From: Raoultibacter phocaeensis
Lineage (GTDB): Bacteria > Actinomycetota > Coriobacteriia > Coriobacteriales > Eggerthellaceae
Reading direction: 5' to 3'
DNA: 64,000 nucleotides
Assembly: GCF_901411515.1 (NCBI RefSeq)
Contig: NZ_CABDUX010000001.1
Coordinates: forward strand, 806,001-870,000
Made by a program: the position numbers and the translations under genes. Shown piece after piece: positions 55,101-62,800 of this stretch. Below the pieces are notes generated by a model that was given only the letters and a program-made list of their open reading frames with translations, was not told where the DNA came from and ran no database searches. Position 1 is the first letter of the stretch. Every line of letters begins with the position of its first letter.

Positions 55101-57682
55101 CTGTGCTCTGCCTCCACGTTGTCGAAGCGGTAGGCGCCGTCTGTTATCTGCGCAAGCGGCACGTCGGCGCCGTCGACCACCACGCGGAACAGCTCGTAGC
55201 CCGCAAACGGCACGAACGAAAAGCTCAGCGAGCCGCCTCGAACCACCGAGGTGGACCCGTCGGGCGAGACGATGCCGCCCGCAGATGAGCTCGACGTGAT
55301 GGCGAAGGTTTCGGGGGTGACGGCACCTGGTTCCACCTTGAACGACACCGCTATCCGAGCGTCGGCTTTCACCTCGGCGAGCGTGTAGGTGTTGCCCGTC
55401 GGCTGCACGGGGCTCCCGTTCACGGTCACCTCGTCCACCGCGTAGCCATCATTCGGAATGAGCGAGTACGTTTGAGATCCGCCATCGGCCACGAGCACGC
55501 TACCCGCAGGCGAGATGGAGCCGCCCTCGCCCGCCGAGGCGCTCACGGTATGGAACACGGTTTCGGGCCCGTCTTCGCCCGACTTCGCCTTGAAACTTGC
55601 AGCTATCGTGTGGTTCGCAACCACACCGTCGAAACGGTACGCGCCAGCTTGCGCAGTGACGGGAGCGCCATCGACGAGCACCTGATCAAGCTCGTAGCCT
55701 GCGAAAGGTATGAACGAGAACAGCATCGAGCCCTGGTCGAGCACCGAAACCTTACCTGCAGGCGAGATGGTGCCGCCCGATCCTGCCGAAGCATCGATCG
55801 TATGGACAAGAGGCACGTCGGGGTCGGGCTCGCCCGGCGTCACAGTGCTGAACGATGCATGAACAGCGGTGTTGGCCCGAATGTTTGCAAGCGTGTAGGC
55901 AAATCCCGCTACCTGCACCTTTTCGCCGTTCACCGTGACCTCGTCGAGCTTGTAGCCCTCGTCGGGAATGAAATAGAACGTCTGGCTCGCACCGGCGGCC
56001 AGGCGCGTCGTGCCTGCGGGCGAGATGGTACCGCCCTCGCCGGCCGTTGCGGTGACCGCGTAGTACGTATCATCGGGGGGCACGACCGACGAGCGGGCGA
56101 ACGAAGCTGCAAGCGCGTGGTCGCAGACGATGTTCTCGATGGCAAGCGTCGCGCCATCGCCTTGGGCGACCCGGTGCGTGACATCGGCGCCGTTCAAGGT
56201 GACCGCATCGAGCTCGTAGCCCGCATCGGGCACGAACGCGAACGATGCGGAGCGGCCGTGCGGCACCGTCGCGCTTTCGGGCGAGATGGAACCGCCCTCG
56301 GTGAGCACCTCGGTCTGCACGCTGTGCACGGGCAAGGGCGGCGTGGCTCCGGGAGCGAACGTCACTTCCACCGTCGCATCCGAGGTCATGCACGGCAGCA
56401 GATACGACGTGCCCAGAACCGCGTGCGCCACCCCGTTCACCGTCAGGGAGCCCACCGTGTAGCCCGCGTCGGGCAGAAGCTCGATGAGCGTGGGCTCGCC
56501 GTGCTTCATCGTCGCATCGACCGAAGCGGCGGGCGCGCCTCCCCCCACCGACACCGTGCCGTGGCCGCCGTTCACGACCACATGAAGCGCATGGTCGGTG
56601 GCCTCGTCGCGCGGCTCCTGCTTAAACGTTACGGCGATGCGGTGGTTTGCATCGATGGAGGAGAACGTGTAGGTGTTGCCCGTAAGCTCTGCGGGTGCAT
56701 CGTCCACGAGCACCCCGTCGACCACGTAGCCCGAATCGGGCAGCACCACGTAGGTTTGGCTCGCCCCCTCGGCGAAGGTCGCGGTGCCGAGGGGCGTGAT
56801 CTGGCCGCCCTCGCCCGCCGACGCGTCGATGGTGAAGCGCTCTTTGTCAGGGTGATCGTAGGCGACGGCGAAGGCCCCGAGCGCGTCCGCTTTGAACGTG
56901 ACCGTGCCGCCGGAAACGGAAGCGGAGTACGTGGCGAGCTCGCCCGACGCGTCGAGGCCGATGATCTGCACGTGTTCGCCTTCCGGCGCGCCGGGCGCGG
57001 GAAGCGTCACCTCGGCCCGGCCCACGAGCGCCCGCTTGCCTTCGGGAGCGCCTGCGACCACGGCATGCCATGCGCCCACAACGAGCGCGCCTTCGGCAGC
57101 CTGCTGCAGGTGGGCGTACGCGGCGCACGCGGGATCGAGCGCGTAGGCGGAAAGCGACGCCTGCTTGTGGATGTAGCCCGCCACGCCCACGTCGCCATCG
57201 GAAAGCGTTCGGTACGCGTACTCGTCCGATACGACTAACGTGATGGTCGCGCTGGCCGTTTTGCCGGCGCCATCGGTTACCTCGACGGTGTAGGCGTACT
57301 CGCTTTCATCGGCGAAGGTATCGGTTGCAAGCGGACGGGCAAGCGCCGTTTCGCTCGTGGTACCTTCGTCGGCGAAGGCGGCGTCGGGCTGCCCGTTTAC
57401 CGTGCGGCTCCACGTATAGGAGTACGGCGCGGAGCCTCCCGCAAACGCCACTTTGAGCTCGAAGCCCTTCGCCTCGTCGGCCGTTGCCGCGAAGTCGGGC
57501 GTCTGCTCGTAGATCTTGAAGCCCTCGACCGTGAGCACTTGCACGTCGGTCGACGCGGTTACCGTGTTGCCCGCCTCAGCCGATGCGGGCAGAGGCGCGT
57601 ACGATATGAGCAGGCACATGCACAGAAGTGCCGCCAATCCCTTGTGTAGGTGTCTTCTCATAGCATTCATCCTTCTACCCAT
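52127..57682 (-). CDS. Cassette 2 gene e: giant membrane-anchored repeat protein
   Basis: The 1851-residue protein has a signal peptide (HKGLAALLCMCLLISYAPLP), an N-terminal β-domain, and about twenty repeats of the bacterial-repeat type (ASAGEGG, ISPAGT, FIPDEGY, DEVTVNG, SF). A linker of Pro, Gly and Asp repeats lies at about 1680-1720. A TM segment near the C-terminus (ATLALVLLAIGAAALAAG) is followed by a short basic tail ending RERTVRR. Gene e of cassette 1 has the same start, end and repeat type but half the repeats. The difference suggests repeat gain and loss. It likely reaches far out from the cell, as many repeat-rich adhesins do. Confidence 0.87.
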   Translation of the reverse strand: MGRRMNAMRRHLHKGLAALLCMCLLISYAPLPASAEAGNTVTASTDVQVLTVEGFKIYEQTPDFAATADEAKGFELKVAFAGGSAPYSYTWSRTVNGQPDAAFADEGTTSETALARPLATDTFADESEYAYTVEVTDGAGKTASATITLVVSDEYAYRTLSDGDVGVAGYIHKQASLSAYALDPACAAYAHLQQAAEGALVVGAWHAVVAGAPEGKRALVGRAEVTLPAPGAPEGEHVQIIGLDASGELATYSASVSGGTVTFKADALGAFAVAYDHPDKERFTIDASAGEGGQITPLGTATFAEGASQTYVVLPDSGYVVDGVLVDDAPAELTGNTYTFSSIDANHRIAVTFKQEPRDEATDHALHVVVNGGHGTVSVGGGAPAASVDATMKHGEPTLIELLPDAGYTVGSLTVNGVAHAVLGTSYLLPCMTSDATVEVTFAPGATPPLPVHSVQTEVLTEGGSISPESATVPHGRSASFAFVPDAGYELDAVTLNGADVTHRVAQGDGATLAIENIVCDHALAASFARSSVVPPDDTYYAVTATAGEGGTISPAGTTRLAAGASQTFYFIPDEGYKLDEVTVNGEKVQVAGFAYTLANIRANTAVHASFSTVTPGEPDPDVPLVHTIDASAGSGGTISPAGKVSVLDQGSMLFSFIPFAGYELDQVLVDGAPVTAQAGAYRFDGVVANHTIAASFKAKSGEDGPETVFHTVSASAGEGGSISPAGSVLVADGGSQTYSLIPNDGYAVDEVTVNGSPVQPTGNTYTLAEVKADARIAVSFKVEPGAVTPETFAITSSSSAGGIVSPDGSTSVVRGGSLSFSFVPFAGYELFRVVVDGADVPLAQITDGAYRFDNVEAEHSVRALFAKEGTVPVDPDDPDNPDPDPDPDPDVPTPAYATVHASAGDGGSISPAGDVRVAYGSAQMFLFEPDEGYTLDEVRVDGQKVEVTGFTYTLFNIKADTTIHATFRELGSGEPDPDKPVVYTIASSASRGGSISPLGETRMAAGGSVLYTFVADAGYELDTVKVDGVDITATLDGMSYRFRDLAADHTIEAAFAPASGGGDNPLVFHTVTAEAGEGGTVSPAGAVLVPDGQSQTFTFLPDAGKKVASLTVAGRTFAFTGSSYTLFGVKADTTVRVEFADTDDPPMPMLTHTVTASVEGSGGSVSPEGPVTVLDGASLLVALIADEGYEVDEVKVDGSTVQLGGTSYRVSDVRADTAVTVSFKQVDSPVPDDPFINVNVKIEVGADGERGGIVSPSGSLVMAHGSSQTFYVYPDQGYDLDAVYVNDEPTVAHPLTPATLLSARSAAGAGGGYWFTIDSVTEDMLVRVTFKKLAEDDPVPPPVTVHRVTASATTGGMISPSGTVRVADGGTVSYALKPDAGYHLESLTVGGVEVTDQVANSTYTLTGVSADTVVHAAFAADAGRPDDPTYATVKATAGAGGAISPAGEIRVKRGESLSFTLLPDAGYTVDEVTVNGNPVVPIDFVYTLFDIAGDTEVAATFRALGPDESDPVLPTVHSITASASAGGTVSPLGEVKVAQGTSALFTFVPDEGYGLSRVEVDGSPVAADVFAGGSYRFENVDAGHSIHAVFAPKSVDPPVPNTVTVSASSSEGGAIDPTGEVIVLRGESRVFTMVPDTGYELDTLTVDGRTFEYSGSTYTLFDITADTSIHAAFKQSGGDPGPGPGPGPDPGPGPDLDPDPDPDPNPDLNPDPAGTFFTINVTAAGQGCVSDLSGASSGAVKVAKGASKTFSFVPKAGFEVGTVKVDGAEVPAAAGYTFANVQADHTLEVVFEAQTAPVPNSPGQAINRFAQTGDATLALVLLAIGAAALAAGVAAVAWRRSSTRERTVRR

Positions 57683-57683
57683 G

Positions 57684-58307
57684 TCAGTTCGCCACCAAAA
57701 TCGTCATCTGCACGGCCGCCTGGCCGATCAGTTCTTCTGTTTCCGTATCAAATGCATAGAACACCGCGGTGCAGGGGTACGTTCCCGCATCGAGGTCTTC
57801 GCTGAGCGCCGCCTTCTGGATATGGCGGTTCGGCTCGATCAGGCCCGATGCATACACGACCTCGCCGGTATCGTCGCGCGCGATCTCAACCTTCATGAGA
57901 TAGCGGTTGCCGGGCACGTTCTCGATGCGCAGCTCGCCTTCGGAAGCGCCGTCGGCGAACTCCACGGTGGTTGCGATGGCCACGTTGAACATGCCCTCGT
58001 CTACCACGCGGTCGAGCTCGGCCTGGATTTCCTCCTGGCTCTTGCCGTCGAGCTGCCCCACCTCGGCGTTCGGGTCGCGCGCGCCTGTGGTATCGGAGCA
58101 GGAGCGAAACACCAGCACGCACGCGACGATGAGCGCGATCGCCGCGACGGCGACGGCTACGTAGAAGCCGATCGGGCGACGGCGTTGCTGCGGGTCGGGC
58201 GCAGCCGAGGGCGTGGGAGGCTTATGGTTGAGCGGCGCGGCCGCGTGCTTTCGCGGCGCGGGCTCGGGCCGTTCGATCTGCTGGTTCCCGTCATCTGGTG
58301 CGTGCAT
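57684..58307 (-). CDS. Cassette 2 gene d: single-pass membrane protein
   Basis: The 207-residue protein has a cytoplasmic tail of about 50 residues, a TM segment (about 49-68, FYVAVAVAAIALIVACVLVF) and an outer domain (DPNAEVGQLDGKSQEE, then EEIQAELDRVVDEGMFNVAI, IEPNRHIQKAALSEDLD and closing QMTILVAN). It is closest to 35515-36090. Two bases separate its stop from the start of gene e. The cell role is unknown. Confidence 0.75.
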   Translation of the reverse strand: MHAPDDGNQQIERPEPAPRKHAAAPLNHKPPTPSAAPDPQQRRRPIGFYVAVAVAAIALIVACVLVFRSCSDTTGARDPNAEVGQLDGKSQEEIQAELDRVVDEGMFNVAIATTVEFADGASEGELRIENVPGNRYLMKVEIARDDTGEVVYASGLIEPNRHIQKAALSEDLDAGTYPCTAVFYAFDTETEELIGQAAVQMTILVAN

Positions 58308-58343
58308 GGCGTTTTTGATTCCTTTACTTCGTTTTCATCGTGC

Positions 58344-58363
58344 GATGTTTCACGTGAAACATC
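58344..58363. promoter_or_regulatory. parS-like site (ParB-binding palindrome)
   Basis: GATGTTTCACGTGAAACATC is a perfect 20-bp palindrome. Its inner 16 bases, TGTTTCACGTGAAACA, match the widely conserved bacterial parS consensus (TGTTNCACGTGAAACA), the loading site for ParB. It lies between genes d and c of cassette 2. parS sites usually cluster near the replication origin. No parA/parB gene is in the window. Confidence 0.85.
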
Positions 58364-58446
58364 CGTTCGTGTTTGCGCGGGTCGAGGGCCGGGGGCCGCG
58401 GCGTGCGGGCGGTTGGGGCTCGCAGTCGGGCTGAAGCCCGGCAACC

Positions 58447-58485
58447 CCGCGGCGCGCCGACTGTGAGCCGGAGAGCGCCGCGGGC
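58447..58485 (-). promoter_or_regulatory. Hairpin between cassette 2 genes c and d
   Basis: CCCGCGGCGC (58447-58456) pairs perfectly with 58476-58485 around 19 bases, starting about 10 bases after the stop of gene c. A second small stem (CGGGCTTCAGCCCG) follows. There is no T-run. Cassette 1 has a hairpin at the same place. Confidence 0.5.
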
Positions 58486-58494
58486 GGGAGCTGT

Positions 58495-59142
58495 TTATGC
58501 AACCGGATCGGGATCCGGAGCCGGAGCGGGCTCGGCAACCGAGGTCGCGGCGATGGTGTACTGCACCTTCACGGCCGTGGTAGCCGCATCCTTCACCGAT
58601 TTGATCTGCGAGAGCGATCCGGCGACGGCGATGTTCTTCGTCGTGCCCGCATCGGCGGTTTTCGCGTCGACGATCCAGTCGGTCAGATCCTGCGAGGTGG
58701 TCTTCACCGTAAGGGGCGCAGCCGCACCCGTCATCTGCAGCGTCAGGTTGATGTCGCCGATCTTGGCGGTGCTTTCGCTCTGATCGGTCAAGGCGGTTTC
58801 GGAAATGCCCCAGTTGCCAGCTTCGTCGGCTGTGGCGATCACGCTAGCCACCTTGATGGGGTACACCGAGTTGTTCACGATGTTGTAGTTGGTGGGCACG
58901 CCCGAAAGCGCGCCGCCCTCGGCGGGGCCGACTACCTTGATCTGCAGCGGCACGGTAACCGAGATGTTGGTTGCCACGGTTTCCACCATGACGGTGGTGT
59001 CACCCGTGCCGTCGCCCTGGATGTTGCTGTCGGCCGAGGTGTCGGCATTGGTGTTGCCGTCGGCCGCGAACGCCACGGGAGCGGCTCCAAGGGCGAGCAG
59101 GGCGGTAAGCGCCACTGCGGTTGCTGTCTTCTTCAGTTTCAT
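58495..59142 (-). CDS. Cassette 2 gene c: small secreted β-domain protein, strong RBS
   Basis: The 215-residue protein has a signal peptide (MKLKKTATAVALTALLAL, cut near AFAADG) and one β-rich domain. This keeps the pattern of its cassette 1 counterpart: VTVPLQIKVVGP, YNIVNNSVYPIKVASV, INLTLQMTG. The tail is short and Pro/Asp-rich. AAGGAGGAACA directly precedes the ATG, the best ribosome binding site of cassette 2. The gene is followed by a hairpin. I infer a high-copy secreted subunit; no family name is known to me. Confidence 0.7.
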   Translation of the reverse strand: MKLKKTATAVALTALLALGAAPVAFAADGNTNADTSADSNIQGDGTGDTTVMVETVATNISVTVPLQIKVVGPAEGGALSGVPTNYNIVNNSVYPIKVASVIATADEAGNWGISETALTDQSESTAKIGDINLTLQMTGAAAPLTVKTTSQDLTDWIVDAKTADAGTTKNIAVAGSLSQIKSVKDAATTAVKVQYTIAATSVAEPAPAPDPDPVA

Positions 59143-59245
59143 TGTTCCTCCTTAGGTCTTCTTCACGTTCTCTTTCTGTGCTGGTATCGGTTCGGGTTCT
59201 TCCATCAACCACCCCGATCCTGCACGAGTTGATCTTCCATACGCA

Positions 59246-59806
59246 TCACTTCCTCACGATCAAGGTCACCTTGGCGGCGGCCTTGCCCACTTCCTCGAGG
59301 GAATCGGGATCGAGGGCGGTGAACGTGGCGGTGGCCACGTAGTTGCCGGGTTCGAGATCCTGGTTGAGCGTTATGCTTTCGATGTAGCTGTCGGGCTTGA
59401 TGGCTTTCGATTCGTACACGGTCTCGCCCGTATCGTCGAGCGTGATGTCCGCTTTCATGACGTAGCGGTTGCCCGGCACGTTTTCGATGTAGGCGTTGCC
59501 CGCCGACTCGCCGTCTGCGAACTCGATCACGCTCACGATGGAAATGTTGAACATGCCCTCCTCGACGATGCGGTCGAGCTCGGCCTGCATTTCCTCCTGC
59601 GACTTGTACGGCGCCTGCCCGCTTTTGGCGTTCGTATCGAAGATGTCGCTCGGCTGGCCGAGAAACAGCCATGCCGCAACGCCCGCCGCAATGAGGACGA
59701 GTACCGCTATCAGGGCGATCAGGATGCGCTTGCGCGAACCGCGGGGGCGATCGTGCGTATGCGCGGGTTCGCGATCATGGTCTTGTTCGAAGTCGGACGT
59801 GCTCAC
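59246..59806 (-). CDS. Cassette 2 gene b: single-pass membrane protein
   Basis: The 186-residue protein starts with GTG at 59806, overlapping the stop of gene a (GTGA), with AAAGGAGA upstream. It has a His/Asp/Arg-rich cytoplasmic part, a TM segment (about 28-50), then DIFDTNAKSGQAPYKSQEE, EEGMFNISI, ENVPGNRYVM, IKPDSYIE and KAAAKVTLIVRK. It is the clear counterpart of 36986-37567. The b and d types have stayed distinct across the two cassettes, so each has its own job. Confidence 0.75.
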   Translation of the reverse strand: MSTSDFEQDHDREPAHTHDRPRGSRKRILIALIAVLVLIAAGVAAWLFLGQPSDIFDTNAKSGQAPYKSQEEMQAELDRIVEEGMFNISIVSVIEFADGESAGNAYIENVPGNRYVMKADITLDDTGETVYESKAIKPDSYIESITLNQDLEPGNYVATATFTALDPDSLEEVGKAAAKVTLIVRK

Positions 59807-62800
59807 AGAGTCTCCTTTATCGGTTCGAAGGTGTAGGTAAGGTGCGCGAGGGGCACCGCCTCGTCCAGCAGGGTCACCGGGGTGCCCGCTCCAGCCGTCA
59901 GGCCGAACTGCACGGGCAGGGTGCCGGGGCCGTCGTCGCTCGAAGCTCCGATGACGAACGAGGGGCGCGACCCAAAGATGAGGTCGTTGCCGAGCGCGAT
60001 GCGCACGCTGTTGCCGTCGAGCGCATCCATGCTCACGGCCACGTTGGGCCACGAGGCGCGGTCGGGGAACGCGAGCGGTGCGCCCGCCTCATCGGGATCG
60101 CACGTCATCGAGGCGATGCGCAGCTTGACCGGGGTGCGCGATGCGAACGCGGCGTCGGTCAGCCCGGCGGACGTCAGCGCACCGGTCTCGCCGTCGGCCG
60201 TGACCTTGAGCACCGGCTTCACGGGCGCGGCCACGCTGATCACGGGCGTCCACTGCGCGTACAGCGTGACCTCGTTCTGCCCGGCTTGCGGGAGGTCGCG
60301 CACGTTCGCCCCGTCGGCGTAGGCGCTACCCGAGCCGTCGGCCGCGGTGTTCCAGCCCGAAAATGCCCAGCCGTCGCGCTTGAACGAGCCCGCGGGCAGG
60401 TCGGCCCGCACGCCCCAGTTGAGCTCGAGGTCATCCATGGCGCCGGTGGCGTCCGCGGCGTTCTTGTCGAACTTGACCGTGTAGGCCGAGCCGCGCCACT
60501 GGGCGTAGAGGGAAAACGCGCTCGTCGTCGAGACGAGGTTCAGCACCTCTGCCCCGTCGGCGAACGAGTCGCCCGAGCCGTCGGCCTTCGTGTTCCAGCC
60601 GGCGAACTCGTAGCCCGAGCACGAGAAGGGCGTGGGCGCGAGGTTCGCCTTCGTATCGTAGGTGAACGTCTGGGTCATCGAGCCCGTGGTGGACACCGTG
60701 GCCCCTTCCGGCGCGTTCGGGAAGAAGAACGCGAAGTACGTGTTGGCCTCCCACTTGGCATAGAGGGTCACGGTACCCGACTCGGCGAGGTTCTTCACCG
60801 GGTCCTTGTCGGGGCGCAGGGTGCCCGTGCCGTCGGCGTTCTCCGCCCAGCCCTTGAACGTGTAGCCCGTGCGCTCGTAGGCGTTGGCGGCCAGGGCCTG
60901 CGGGTCGGCGTCGTAGGTGAAGGTCTGGTCGGACATGGATCCGCCGGTGAGGCCCTGATCTGCCGTGGCGTTCGGGTCGAACTTCACCGTGTAGGTGTTC
61001 GCCTGCCACACGGCGTGGAGGGTGGCGGTGCCGCCCGGGTCGCTCGTGAAGTTGGGCGTTGTCAGGGTCTGGCCCGCGGAGTACTCGGCGGCCGTCGCGC
61101 CCGCTGTCTCCGACCAGCCGAGGAAGGCGTAGCCCTTGCGCGACGGCTCGGCGGAAGGCAGCGTCACGTCCTGGTCGAAGGTGGCCGCCATCTGGGCGGG
61201 GACCTCGCCAAGCGAGCCCGCGCCCGCGTCGAACTTCACCGTATAGGAGTTCGCGGACCACTGCGCGTGCAGCGTCACGGGCGCGCCCGTCGAGAGGCCC
61301 GTGGCCACGCCTGCCCCGTCGGCGAAGACCGTGCCCGAGCCGTCGGCGGCGACCGTCCAGCCTGCGAACGCGTAGCCGGTCTTGGAGAAGCCGAGCTCGG
61401 CGACCGCGGGCAGGTTCTGGCCGGCCGCCTCGTAGGTGTAGGAGCGCGACGTGAGGATGCCCGCGCCCGCGCCGGGGTCGAGCGTGACCGTGAAGCAGTT
61501 GGCGGTCCACTTGGCGTGGAGCGTTACGCCGTCCACGGGCACGGTGTCGGATGCGAAGTTCCAGGCGCTCCCTGCGAACGAGGAGCTCGCGTACCATCCC
61601 CCGAACGTGTAGCCCGCGCGGGCGGGCGCGCCGGGATCAGCGACGAGCTCGCCGTAGCCCACCGTCTGGCCCTCGACGTCGGAGCCGCCGTTGGAGTCGA
61701 ACGCCACGCTGTACTCGTTCTGCGTCCACTGCGCGTAGAGGTGGAACTGGCCGCTCGTTGCCAGGGGCGAGGACACGAGGGCCTTGTCGGCGTAGTTCGT
61801 ACCCGTGCCGTCGGCCGCCGTGTTCCACTTGTCGAACGTCCAACCCGTGCGCGCAAACGCATTGGGCGAGAGCGTCTTGGTAGTCTCGTTGTAGCGGAAG
61901 CTTTGCGTGGAGGTGGAGGAGTCGCCCGGGTGGTTGGCATGGAATACCACGGTGTAGGGGTTGGCCTCCCACACGGCGTAAAGCGTCACCTTAGCGCCCT
62001 GCACCTCGGAGAGGTCGCGCACCTGGGCGCCGTTCGCGTAGGTGGCCGTCGTCGCGCTGGGGTCGGTCGACCAGCCCAAGAACGTGTAGCCCGTGCGCGA
62101 GTAGCCGCACTGCGAGAGGTTGGCGGCCACGCCGTAGGTCATGCCCTGGTCGGCCATGCCGGTGCCGCTGCCGCCGTTGGCGTGGAAGGCGACGGTATAC
62201 GTGTTGGCCTTCCACGACGCGGTGAGCGTGAGGGCGTCGGCGGGCATGGTGCCCGAGCTGAAGTTCCACGCGCTGCCGTCGGGCTGGTTCCACGACTGGA
62301 ACGTGTGGCCCTTCTTGGACACCGAGGGCGGGGCGTAGGAGTCCGCGAGCAGCGAGCCGTAGGGGACGGTCGCCGTCTTCTGGGTCGCGCCGTCGGAGAC
62401 GTACTCGAGGGCGTAGCTGTTGGCGCTCCACTGGGCGCGCAGCATGACCGTCGCCCCGGCGACCGCCGTGAGCTCGTTGACCGACTGCTTGTCGGTGTAG
62501 GTTCTGCCCGCGTCGTCCTTCCACCCGGTGAACGTGTGGCCCGTGCGGGTGAAGCCGTTCGGAGTGAGGGTCTTCGCGGTGCCGTACACCATGGACATGG
62601 GGGCCGTCGAGCCCGTACCGCCGTTCGCGTCGAACTGGATCGTGTAGGTGCTCTTCCAGTTGGCGGTGTACGACTTGTCGCCCGTCGATCCCGCAGGGAT
62701 GGTCACCGACGTCTGCGGCGTCGTGCCGTTCGAGCCGGTCCAGCCGACGAAGACGTGGTTCGCGCGCGTCGGGGCCTTGAGCGCGATGGCGGCCGACTCG

